The translations under genes were made by a program, and so were the position numbers. A stretch of 7,031 nucleotides of DNA from an uncultured Clostridia bacterium (lineage in GTDB: Bacteria > Bacillota > Clostridia > Oscillospirales > Acutalibacteraceae). Position 1 is the stretch's first letter. Each line of letters begins with the position of its first letter. Location: NCBI GenBank assembly GCA_946626015.1, contig CAMOTT010000108.1, positions 1 to 7,031 of the forward strand. Reading direction: 5' to 3'. Below, piece after piece: positions 1 to 5,850 of this stretch. Below the pieces are notes generated by a model. The model made no database searches. It had not been told where the DNA came from and was given only the letters and a program-made list of their open reading frames with translations.

Positions 1-262
1 TGTTTCAAAAGCCTTTGAAACCGCAGGCTGCAATGTATCCGCAGGCTCGTTTGAGGGCATCAGCGACGCCGCAGTATTCAGCCGCGGAGGTATTGCCGCC
101 GCCGCAGTTTCCGCAGCCGCTCCCATCAAGGAGGCTCCCTACCGCCATACCCGGCTTGATACCGAGGAAAATATGGACATCAGGACTGTTGAGGCAAGCG
201 TGAATATCGCCCTGGAGACCGCGTTTCTCTTTGACGAACAGGGTCTTAAGGCCTCTTATTGA
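1..262 (+). CDS. Probable M28-family metallopeptidase, C-terminal fragment (5' end outside window)
   Basis: This open frame enters from the left edge, with its first complete codon at base 2, and ends at TGA 260-262. About 86 residues are visible. The tail reads FSRGGIAAAAVSAA, then YRHTRLDTEENMD, then a closing helix IALETAFLFDEQGLKASY. In M28 zinc exopeptidases a conserved His followed by a D-T motif close to the C-terminus supplies the last metal ligand. The His codon at 146-148 and the Asp codon at 158-160 fit that pattern. The other four zinc ligands and the catalytic Glu would lie upstream, outside the window, so the assignment rests on the tail alone. A related M20/M42-type peptidase is the main alternative. 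No terminator is visible after the stop; the next promoter begins 13 bases later. Location (cytoplasmic, membrane or exported) cannot be judged. Confidence 0.65.
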   Translation, partial: VSKAFETAGCNVSAGSFEGISDAAVFSRGGIAAAAVSAAAPIKEAPYRHTRLDTEENMDIRTVEASVNIALETAFLFDEQGLKASY

Positions 263-275
263 TGTTTTTAATATA

Positions 276-304
276 TTGACAAGGTATTTTTACTATGTTA
301 GAAT
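276..304 (+). promoter_or_regulatory. Sigma-A-type promoter of the lipoprotein gene
   Basis: A perfect -35 TTGACA (276-281) is followed by a 17-bp spacer and TAGAAT (299-304, one mismatch to TATAAT). A TG dinucleotide at 296-297 gives an extended -10. Transcription should start near 311. That is downstream of the in-frame ATG at 295, so the ATG at 340 must be the real start. Confidence 0.8.
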
Positions 305-339
305 TACAGCATAAAAATAGTTGGAAGGGAGCAGAGAAA

Positions 340-1137
340 ATGAAATCATCAATCAAAAAAATATCCGCGCTTTTACTTGTTTTCGCGTTGATTTTCTCTT
401 TTGCCTCATGTTCGCTGACAGACGATCACGACACTGACGAAACCACCACCGAGCTCAAGGCGCTTTCAGTTCTGCCGGACGGCAAGGACAGCGTCATCGC
501 CTACTTCAACAAGGTCATAGCCCTTGCTGACGAGGGCACCCCGGCTTTCAACCTCAAGATAAATAACGACGCTTCCGACTTTGAATGTGAAAACGGGTTG
601 GTCAAATCCGCTTTCTCCACCATCAAAAAGTATATGCTTAAAAGTGACAGTGAAGAGGTGGAATTCGGCACCAAATTCTCTGAAAAACTGCCCGGTGAAA
701 AGGGCGTTGCTGCCATTGATCCCGCCGTTGTCAAAAACGCTACGGCTGAGTGGCCGGACGTTGAGAGCGGCATGACCACCGTCAAGGCAAACGAATACAC
801 CGTTGTTATTGAGTTCAACGATAACCTCAGCGTTGCCGACGTGCTCAAATATTTCGGTATGACAGACAAAGCCGAGGTGCTCAAGGAGTTTGAAAAGTCC
901 GCTGATTACGTCAAGGTAAACGACTATTCCTCCGAATACACCGGCTGCAGGATCGAGCTGCACGTTGATGTTCAGACCGACAGGATCACATGGATGGCAG
1001 TAACACGCGCCGCAGTTGTAACCGCATCTGCGACCTGTATCGGCCAGCTTGCAGAGGCCGGCGACGTTACCGCAACATTCACATTTACCAAGACCTGTGA
1101 ATTCAAGGATTTTGATTGGACTGCCCCGAAGAAATAA
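340..1137 (+). CDS. Putative lipoprotein of unknown function
   Basis: This 265-residue protein begins with a lipoprotein signal peptide: basic MKSSIKK, a hydrophobic stretch at about residues 8-20, and a lipobox FASC with the lipidated Cys at residue 24. It should therefore be anchored to the outer face of the membrane. An acidic, Thr-rich linker (about 26-40) leads into a mature domain. Two Cys-containing stretches stand out near residues 85 and 202, followed by a probable beta-rich end (TATFTFTKTCEF). I recognise no family or catalytic motif. The ATG at 340 is chosen over the in-frame ATG at 295 for two reasons. GGAAGGGAG lies 8-9 bases upstream of 340, and the promoter at 276-304 puts the transcript start after 295. 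The gene appears monocistronic, bounded by its own promoter and the terminator at 1159-1194. Confidence 0.88.
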   Translation: MKSSIKKISALLLVFALIFSFASCSLTDDHDTDETTTELKALSVLPDGKDSVIAYFNKVIALADEGTPAFNLKINNDASDFECENGLVKSAFSTIKKYMLKSDSEEVEFGTKFSEKLPGEKGVAAIDPAVVKNATAEWPDVESGMTTVKANEYTVVIEFNDNLSVADVLKYFGMTDKAEVLKEFEKSADYVKVNDYSSEYTGCRIELHVDVQTDRITWMAVTRAAVVTASATCIGQLAEAGDVTATFTFTKTCEFKDFDWTAPKK

Positions 1138-1140
1138 ACA
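1112..1140 (+). promoter_or_regulatory. Possible weak promoter for tyrS inside the lipoprotein 3' end
   Basis: TTGATT (1112-1117), 17 bases, then TAAACA (1135-1140) is the best sigma-A-like match I can find ahead of tyrS. Any transcript from it would cross the hairpin at 1159-1194 before reaching tyrS. Weak match; alternatives are read-through from the lipoprotein promoter. Confidence 0.25.
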
Positions 1141-1158
1141 GCTTAACTAAAAATAAAC

Positions 1159-1194
1159 AGGGCTGTGCTAATCGCTGATTAGGCAGCTCTTTTT
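1159..1194 (+). terminator. Intrinsic terminator between the lipoprotein gene and tyrS
   Basis: AGGGCTG (1159-1165) pairs with CAGCTCT (1184-1190), and CTAATC (1168-1173) pairs with GATTAG (1177-1182) around a GCT loop, with a small internal loop between the stems. A run of five T ends the structure (1190-1194). It lies 22 bases after the lipoprotein stop and ends 19 bases before the tyrS start codon, so it could also limit transcription into tyrS. Confidence 0.8.
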
Positions 1195-1213
1195 AATGAA
1201 AGGACTTTTATAT

Positions 1214-2440
1214 ATGAATGTTTTTGAAGAATTGCAGGCAAGAGGTCTTATTGCCCAGATGACCGACCCCGAAAGAGTAGAGGAATACCTTACCAAGCAT
1301 AAAATGAAGTTCTACATAGGCTTTGACCCAACGGCGGACAGTCTCCATGTAGGGCACTTTGTTCAGATCATGGTCATGGCTCATATGCAAAAGGCCGGCC
1401 ACACCCCCATCGCCCTTTTCGGCGGCGGCACAGGCATGATCGGCGACCCTTCCGGCAAAACCGATATGCGTAAAATGCTCACAAGGGAGACCATCGAGCA
1501 CAACATTGAGTGCTTCCAGAAGCAGATGTCCCGCCTGATCGATTTTTCGGACGGCAAGGCCATTATGGTAAACAATGCCGATTGGCTGATGAACCTTAAC
1601 TATATCGACTTTCTCCGTGAGATCGGCGTGCATTTTTCCGTCAACCGTATGCTGGCAGCGGAATGTTACAAGCAGAGGCTGGAGCGCGGTCTTTCCTTCT
1701 TTGAGCTCAACTATATGATAATGCAGAGCTACGATTTTCTGACCCTTAACCGCAAATACGATTGTAAGCTTGAGCTGGGCGGAGACGACCAATGGAGCAA
1801 CATCATCGGCGGCGTGGAGCTGTGCAGAAGGTGCGACGGCCAGGAGGTCTTCGGTATGACATTCAAGCTCCTCCAGACCAGCGACGGCAGAAAGATGGGC
1901 AAAACCGAAAAGGGCGCCGTGTGGCTTGACCCGGAAAAGACTTCCCCCTACGATTTCTACCAGTACTGGCGCAACGTGGACGACGCAGACGTTATAAACT
2001 GCATGAAGATGCTCACCTTTATCCCTGTGGAGCAAATCGAGGAGTACGCAAAGCTTGAGGGCAGCGAGATCAACAGGGCTAAGGAGATACTGGCCTACGA
2101 GGTCACCAAGCTCATTCACGGTGAGGATGAGGCGCAAAAAGCCCAGACGGCGGCAAGATCCCTCTTTGGCGGCAGTGTTTCGGATGATAATATGCCCACA
2201 ACAGAGCTCACTGACGAGGACTTTGTGGACGGCAAGATAAATGTTATCGATATACTTGTAAAAGCCAACCTGGCGAAGTCAAAGGGCGAAGCCCGCAGGC
2301 TCATCCAGCAGGGCGGAGTTTTGGCAGATGACGTCAAGGTCACGGGCTTTGACGTGGAGATAAGCAAAGAGCAGCTTGAAGCCGCTCCGGTAATCATCAA
2401 AAAGGGCAAAAAGAGCTTCCAGAAGATAACGCTGGCGTAA
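1214..2440 (+). CDS. tyrS: Tyrosyl-tRNA synthetase
   Basis: TyrRS is a cytosolic class I aminoacyl-tRNA synthetase. It activates tyrosine with ATP and charges tRNA-Tyr. The 408-residue protein has the expected length and order. The Rossmann catalytic domain carries the HIGH signature as HVGH (residues 45-48) after YIGFDPT. The tyrosine-pocket segment is Y167...Q171..D174 with GGDDQW (189-194), and the KMSKS loop appears as KMGKT (227-231). An anticodon-binding helical region follows, then a C-terminal S4 RNA-binding domain (about 342-405, IDILVKANLAKSKGEARRLI). I start at ATG 1214 because AAAGGA (1199-1204) is 9 bases upstream and the protein then begins MNVFEEL, usual for the family. The in-frame ATG at 1196 directly abuts the terminator T-run and has no ribosome binding site. 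The 76-base gap upstream is too short for a T-box leader, which often controls this gene in Firmicutes. Confidence 0.98.
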   Translation: MNVFEELQARGLIAQMTDPERVEEYLTKHKMKFYIGFDPTADSLHVGHFVQIMVMAHMQKAGHTPIALFGGGTGMIGDPSGKTDMRKMLTRETIEHNIECFQKQMSRLIDFSDGKAIMVNNADWLMNLNYIDFLREIGVHFSVNRMLAAECYKQRLERGLSFFELNYMIMQSYDFLTLNRKYDCKLELGGDDQWSNIIGGVELCRRCDGQEVFGMTFKLLQTSDGRKMGKTEKGAVWLDPEKTSPYDFYQYWRNVDDADVINCMKMLTFIPVEQIEEYAKLEGSEINRAKEILAYEVTKLIHGEDEAQKAQTAARSLFGGSVSDDNMPTTELTDEDFVDGKINVIDILVKANLAKSKGEARRLIQQGGVLADDVKVTGFDVEISKEQLEAAPVIIKKGKKSFQKITLA

Positions 2441-2518
2441 AACCGCACAACGAACACTGAAAGCTCGATTTCAACATACGCAGTTCCGGGGCGGGCAGAC
2501 CGCCCGATAGATCATTAC

Positions 2519-2748
2519 AAAAGGGGTTGTCGCATTTAGATGAAGACACCGTTTTCTTCGTCCGACAGGCGTATGCAGATACTCCGGAGGGCGAAAAAAC
2601 GGTGAAAAAATAAATAATTTTTACTGTCATAACAAATATTTTGAATCTATATGCAAGTAAAAAGAGCTTCTTTTCTGAAAAATTTTCGGAAGAGAAACTC
2701 TTTTCCTTTATTTATTTTTGTTATTCGCTAAATGCGACAGCCCCTTTT
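2519..2748. mobile_element. MITE-like non-coding element with 21-bp terminal inverted repeats
   Basis: The tyrS-trxA gap (2441-2750) contains no gene. Bases 2519-2539 and 2728-2748 are inverted copies matching at 20 of 21 positions, core GGGG[T/C]TGTCGCATTTAG. The single difference is at 2527. Between them lie two structured segments. One is an imperfect hairpin: CACCGTTTT 2547-2555 with AAAACGGTG 2596-2604, then TTCG/CGAA, then GTAT-GCAG-ATAC at the tip. The other is a long AT-rich hairpin at 2660-2704. No ORF of note is inside. Size, near-perfect ends and lack of coding capacity fit a miniature inverted-repeat transposable element moved by a transposase elsewhere. I see no clear target-site duplication, so a non-mobile dispersed repeat remains possible. 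The 78 bases before it (2441-2518) hold only a small hairpin, CGGGC/GCCCG at 2492-2506, without a T-run. Confidence 0.6.
2659..2710. terminator. Bidirectional hairpin terminator between convergent tyrS and trxA
   Basis: AAAAGAG (2660-2666) pairs with CTCTTTT (2698-2704). The stem continues with a few wobble positions through GAAAA/TTTTC to a tight loop near 2682. Reading plus, TTTTCCTTTA follows; reading minus, TTTTTAC follows. It sits inside the inverted-repeat element and is the only terminator-like structure between the two genes, so it probably ends both transcripts. Confidence 0.6.
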
Positions 2749-2750
2749 CA

Positions 2751-3059
2751 TCAAAGCATCTCAACCAACTGTTCCTTTGGTCTGTAGCCTACGGCGGTGT
2801 TTACCACCTTGCCGTCCTTAAAAAGCATCACCGTGGGGATGCTGGCAACTTTGTACGCGGAGGCAAGCTCCGGCTCATCGTCAACATTGACCTTGCCGAC
2901 TTTGATCTTGCCCTCATACTCCTCGGCGATCTCCTCGATAACGGGAGCAAGCATCCTGCAGGGGCCGCACCATGTAGCCCAGAAATCCACCAGAACGGGC
3001 TTGTGGGAGTTGAGTACCTCTGCCTCAAAATTATCCTGGGTAAGTTTTATTTCAGCCAT
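2751..3059 (-). CDS. trxA: Thioredoxin
   Basis: This small cytosolic dithiol-disulfide oxidoreductase of 102 residues reduces protein disulfides and is itself kept reduced by a thioredoxin reductase. Seen directly: the thioredoxin fold order with PVLVDFWATWCGPC (active-site WCGPC at residues 30-34), the buried Asp at 25, the cis-proline segment SIPT (Pro75), and the VGYRPKEQL end of the fold. The start is supported by GGAGAG seven bases upstream. The protein ends a few residues earlier than many thioredoxins, at VEML. Its tandem TGATGA stop region touches the inverted-repeat element, whose end lies only 2 bp away, so a slight trimming of the last helix by insertion is possible. It is transcribed alone, convergent with tyrS. 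Confidence 0.97.
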   Translation of the reverse strand: MAEIKLTQDNFEAEVLNSHKPVLVDFWATWCGPCRMLAPVIEEIAEEYEGKIKVGKVNVDDEPELASAYKVASIPTVMLFKDGKVVNTAVGYRPKEQLVEML

Positions 3060-3100
3060 AATTTATCTCTCCTTTTGTTTTGAATTTATCTTTTGACTAT

Positions 3101-3129
3101 ATTATACACTAAAATACGGCTCAAGAAAA
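3101..3129 (-). promoter_or_regulatory. Probable trxA promoter
   Basis: On the minus strand a perfect -10 TATAAT (complement of 3101-3106) lies about 42 bases before the trxA start codon. Seventeen bases further upstream is a poor -35, TTTTCT (3124-3129). The -35 falls in the loop of the terminator hairpin at 3117-3140. The strong -10 is the main evidence. Confidence 0.5.
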
Positions 3130-3140
3130 TACCTGAGCCG
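3111..3140 (-). terminator. Terminator downstream of the 780-aa surface-protein gene
   Basis: CGGCTCA (3117-3123) pairs with TGAGCCG (3134-3140) around a 10-base loop. On the minus strand the stem is followed by TATTTTAG. On the plus strand it is followed by CAATTTTTTT (3141-3150), a better T-run, although no plus-strand gene lies just upstream. Its position about 80 bases after the surface-protein stop and just before the trxA -10 makes it the likely minus-strand terminator. It may act in both directions. Confidence 0.6.
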
Positions 3141-3218
3141 CAATTTTTTTGTTTTTTGATCAATTTGCTTTATTTAAACGGGCGGGCAATTATACCGCTC
3201 TGCGAAGCAAAAATCCCC

Positions 3219-5561
3219 TTAATACCATATCCAGCCAAACAGAAGTATCCTTATCATCCACTGCCAGAAGGCTAACCTGACAGTTACCTTGCAGGTGTTG
3301 ACGACCGTGTTGCCCTGCTCGTCGGTGACGGAGAGAGTAACGGTTGCCGCACCCGGCTTCGCGCCGTAAACATTGCCTTTGGCGTCCACAATAACGATAC
3401 TTGGATCGGAGGACAAATATGTGACCGTGTATTTCGTTCCGGGATCGGCGGTGATCTTCGGGTTCATTTTGCCCGTATCTTTGTAATCAAGGCTGAGATC
3501 ATCGATGCTTACGCCCTGAACCGTTGCCTCAAGCCGCGGGATGCTCTCCGTTTCAATAACCTCGCCGCAATCCGAGCAGTAGAGCGTCTTTATACCTGCC
3601 TCGGTATATGTGGGCTCCTTTGTTACCACCCATTCGCCCTCAGTGTGTCCTTTAGCGTCAACGTAGTTATCCACATGGCTTTCGCCGCATAGGCTGCAGT
3701 TATATATGGTGTATCCCTTTTCAGTGCAGGTAGGCTGAATTAAGGTCACTTTGAAGATATGTTCCAGCTTTTCTATCTCTGTGGTTTCCGTTGCGTCACA
3801 GCGTGAACAATACCTTGTCAGCACGCCCTTTTCGGTGCAGGTCGCCGGGGTGGTCAGCCTCCAATCTCCGAAATCGTGGCCAAGAAGAGGAACGTAATCA
3901 TCAATATAGCTGTCACCGCAGGTGCAGGTGTAGGTGGTATAGCCATCCTCCGTACAGGTGGGCGGAGTTACCACCGGCTCATAGGTGTGGTCTGTTTTTT
4001 CTACCTTTCTCGTTTCCTCAGCCTCACAGCGGGAGCAGTGTCTTGTCTCCAAGCCCTCGCTTGTACAGGTGGCGGGGGTGGTCACTTCCCATTTGCCGAA
4101 ATTGTGACCCAAAGGAACGCTGTAATCCTCAACGTAGCTGTGTCCGCAAAGGGTGCAGGTATAAGTGATGTGCCCTTTTTCCGTACAGGTGGGCGGAACC
4201 GACTCGGTTGTATATGAATGCTCAAAATTATCCAGTTCAATGGTCTCCGTGGCGTCGCAGCGGGAGCAGTATCTTGTCAGCACACCCTTGGCAGTACACG
4301 AACCGGGTGTGGTCATTATCCACTTGCCGAAATCGTGACCCAGAGCTTTGACATAACTGCCAACGTACTGTTCACCGCAGGAGCAGGTATAGGTAGTGTA
4401 GCCCCTCTCGGTACAGGTTGCCGGAGTTGACACCGCCATATAGACGTGTCTGTGGGGCGGATCGATTATTTCGCCGCCCGCTGAATCTGATTTCAGCTCT
4501 TGCAGCTTCAAAGCCGGGCAAACGCCACCGCCGGTATAAAAGACAGATACGCCATAGTTGGGATAGCCTATAGTATCCACCATAACGCCTAATATCGACC
4601 AGTGTCCGGGGGTTCGCAGCCACCAATAAGTATGCGCACGGCTGCCGCTATCGTATTGGGTCACTGTCGTATCCAGACCCTGGCATTTTGCGTAGTCGCT
4701 GCCCGTCAGTTTTTTATTAAGGTCATAATCCGAATTTACGCTGAAAATGTTAGCGTAGGTCACCGCTTCGTCATTTGAAAGGAGGAAGACCTTGTCGTCT
4801 GTTGAAGGCGCGTCATATTCTTCATAGCCTTCGCTTCCGTTCAAGGTGCCCCAGCAATCGTTGTTCAGGCTGGTGATCTTGATATTGGCTTTTTGCTCAT
4901 CGGAAAATGCCGTGTTGTAAAAATCATCGTTCAACCACTGCCTTATGCTGCTGTAAGCATAGTTGTTCGCATAGTGCGTTTTTTCAGGATCGCCCCAGCA
5001 GTGATTGATCTCCTCATTGTCGGCGATGGACCAAGTTGTAACATAGTCGTGGTAGGGCTGGCTGTCAATGATGTTGTTGCACATAACGAAGCCCTCTTCC
5101 GGGTCAAGCACTCTCCATTTAAGAGGCTCAAACTTGAACCAGTATACTTGGCCGGTAACGTAACCGCTGTTGCCCTGCTGTAAGTTACTGTTCCCTTCGT
5201 TCTGCGCTCCAATTGTGTGTGGCCTGTACTCTTCAAAGGTAACGCCGCGGTATTTTTCGCCGTTAAACGTAACGTCTTTGTACAGCATATAGGGCGGCGT
5301 ATCCACGGTTTCCTGATCCTCTTTTGGGTTGTATACCAAGGGGTATTCGTATGATATCCAGCCGGCCTGAATTGAATCAAGAATTCCGCCCATTGTGGAA
5401 GTCACGTCTCTCTGGGGATAGGTGCCGTATTGGATTATATCCCCCGTCTTATAACCCGAATCAGCGGCACTGACAGATACAAGCCAGACCGCAGGCGCTG
5501 CGCCAAAGGTCAGAATAGCGACCAAAAGCGCCGAGATGATCTTTTGAACTGTCTTTTTCAT
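3219..5561 (-). CDS. Secreted DUF6273 protein with Cys-rich tandem repeats, Big_2 domain and hydrophobic aromatic tail
   Basis: This 780-residue protein has a signal peptide (1-32 or 33, ending VSVSA). A DUF6273-type domain follows (about 38-353). Its landmarks are GDIIQYGTYPQ, WFKFEPLKWRVLD, the IRQWLNDDFY helix, DKVFLLSNDEA, YWWLRTPG and GVCPALKL. Residues 372-677 hold eight about 38-residue units, each with one Cys, then a CxC or CxxC pair, and a GH or H; the pattern suggests zinc-ribbon-like beads (inference). An Ig-like Big_2 domain follows (about 680-761, ending CKVTV), then the tail FWQWMIRILLFGWIWY. The function of DUF6273 is not established; a cell-surface or secreted role is inferred from the signal peptide and Big_2 domain. 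The start is secure: AGGAGGT (5567-5573) lies 5 bases before ATG. It is divergent from the XRE regulator gene, which may control it. No LPXTG sortase motif is present. Confidence 0.93.
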   Translation of the reverse strand: MKKTVQKIISALLVAILTFGAAPAVWLVSVSAADSGYKTGDIIQYGTYPQRDVTSTMGGILDSIQAGWISYEYPLVYNPKEDQETVDTPPYMLYKDVTFNGEKYRGVTFEEYRPHTIGAQNEGNSNLQQGNSGYVTGQVYWFKFEPLKWRVLDPEEGFVMCNNIIDSQPYHDYVTTWSIADNEEINHCWGDPEKTHYANNYAYSSIRQWLNDDFYNTAFSDEQKANIKITSLNNDCWGTLNGSEGYEEYDAPSTDDKVFLLSNDEAVTYANIFSVNSDYDLNKKLTGSDYAKCQGLDTTVTQYDSGSRAHTYWWLRTPGHWSILGVMVDTIGYPNYGVSVFYTGGGVCPALKLQELKSDSAGGEIIDPPHRHVYMAVSTPATCTERGYTTYTCSCGEQYVGSYVKALGHDFGKWIMTTPGSCTAKGVLTRYCSRCDATETIELDNFEHSYTTESVPPTCTEKGHITYTCTLCGHSYVEDYSVPLGHNFGKWEVTTPATCTSEGLETRHCSRCEAEETRKVEKTDHTYEPVVTPPTCTEDGYTTYTCTCGDSYIDDYVPLLGHDFGDWRLTTPATCTEKGVLTRYCSRCDATETTEIEKLEHIFKVTLIQPTCTEKGYTIYNCSLCGESHVDNYVDAKGHTEGEWVVTKEPTYTEAGIKTLYCSDCGEVIETESIPRLEATVQGVSIDDLSLDYKDTGKMNPKITADPGTKYTVTYLSSDPSIVIVDAKGNVYGAKPGAATVTLSVTDEQGNTVVNTCKVTVRLAFWQWMIRILLFGWIWY
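3531..4448 (-). repeat. Tandem Cys-rich repeat tract inside the surface-protein gene
   Basis: Residues 372-677 form four about 76-residue pairs of alternating A units (PxCTExGYxxYxC, then CG) and B units (CTxxGVxTRYCSRC). Pair starts are His372, His448, His525 and His601. Pairs 1 and 3 share a CxCG knuckle in A and VLTRYCSRCDATET in B, while pairs 2 and 4 use CxLCG in A. The true repeat is therefore a two-pair block of 153 residues (459 bp) present twice. The last B unit is degenerate, with Tyr652 in place of its first Cys. At the DNA level the copies are clearly diverged, so the duplication is old. Confidence 0.85.
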
Positions 5562-5573
5562 AGTTTACCTCCT

Positions 5574-5670
5574 AATAAATAATTGTTTATATTTTCGGGC
5601 ACGATCCGTCCATGCCCGATATAACCGGGAAGATCCGCTTTCAATTTGGTTTATAATCACAGAGCGGATA
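5574..5670 (-). promoter_or_regulatory. Structured leader region of the surface-protein gene
   Basis: Reading the minus strand towards the start codon, three hairpin possibilities appear. ATCCGCT (complement of 5663-5669) can pair with AGCGGAT (5633-5639). Next, CCCG (5626-5629) can pair with CGGG (5615-5618). Finally, CGGGCA (5613-5618) can pair with TGCCCG (5596-5601). The last two compete for the same bases. No T-run follows, so if regulatory it would act on translation or RNA stability. I could not place a convincing promoter. Confidence 0.35.
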
Positions 5671-5772
5671 GCCGACACCGTAATTCAAAAACGTTTTTAT
5701 AAAAGGGAACGGGGAAAATCTACGTCTGTTTTTTACAAACAATGTATAGATATTTTGCATATGTCCATTATT

Positions 5773-5824
5773 AGTATACTATAGTATTTAAATTTTGTCA
5801 AGTATTGATTATATAATAGTATTG
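5773..5824 (+). promoter_or_regulatory. Promoter and probable operator of the XRE regulator gene
   Basis: A perfect 12-bp palindrome ATACTATAGTAT (5776-5787) overlaps a second palindrome, AGTATACT (5773-5780). AGTAT boxes recur at 5773, 5783, 5801 and 5818; the last two extend to AGTATTG and are 17 bp apart. The same stretch carries the regulator's promoter: TATAAT at 5812-5817 with a poor -35, or TTGTCA (5795-5800) with a 16-bp spacer to TAGTAT. Operator boxes overlapping the promoter are typical of autorepression by XRE proteins. Confidence 0.5.
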
Positions 5825-5850
5825 TAATAATGGTTTTGTGAGGAATGATT

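Noticed and set aside
295..339. Upstream ATG at 295 as start of the lipoprotein
   Set aside because: It overlaps the promoter spacer and -10 and lies before the predicted transcription start. The signal peptide begins properly only at 340.
466..963. 165-residue minus-strand ORF across the lipoprotein gene
   Set aside because: Antisense shadow. The plus frame has promoter, ribosome binding site, signal peptide and terminator.
1138..1213. T-box or other aminoacyl-tRNA-responsive riboswitch before tyrS
   Set aside because: The gap is too short, and I see no specifier loop or T-box sequence; only a simple terminator hairpin is present.
1208..2137. 309-residue minus-strand ORF across tyrS
   Set aside because: It is the antisense shadow of a complete, well-recognised tyrS with all catalytic motifs, and has no ribosome binding site or family features of its own.
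2601..2613. GTG-AAA-AAA-TAA mini-ORF with an upstream GGAGG inside the inverted-repeat element
   Set aside because: A three-codon frame in an AT-rich hairpin base is most simply chance; no peptide function can be supported.
2718..3083. Plus-strand ORF opposite trxA
   Set aside because: Shadow of the thioredoxin gene, which has the CGPC active site, a ribosome binding site and the correct length on the minus strand.
3183..3200. TATAAT-like box on the minus strand just after the surface-protein gene
   Set aside because: There is no acceptable -35 at 16-18 bp, and a transcript from it would run straight into the hairpin at 3117-3140 before trxA. The -10 at 3101-3106 is better placed.
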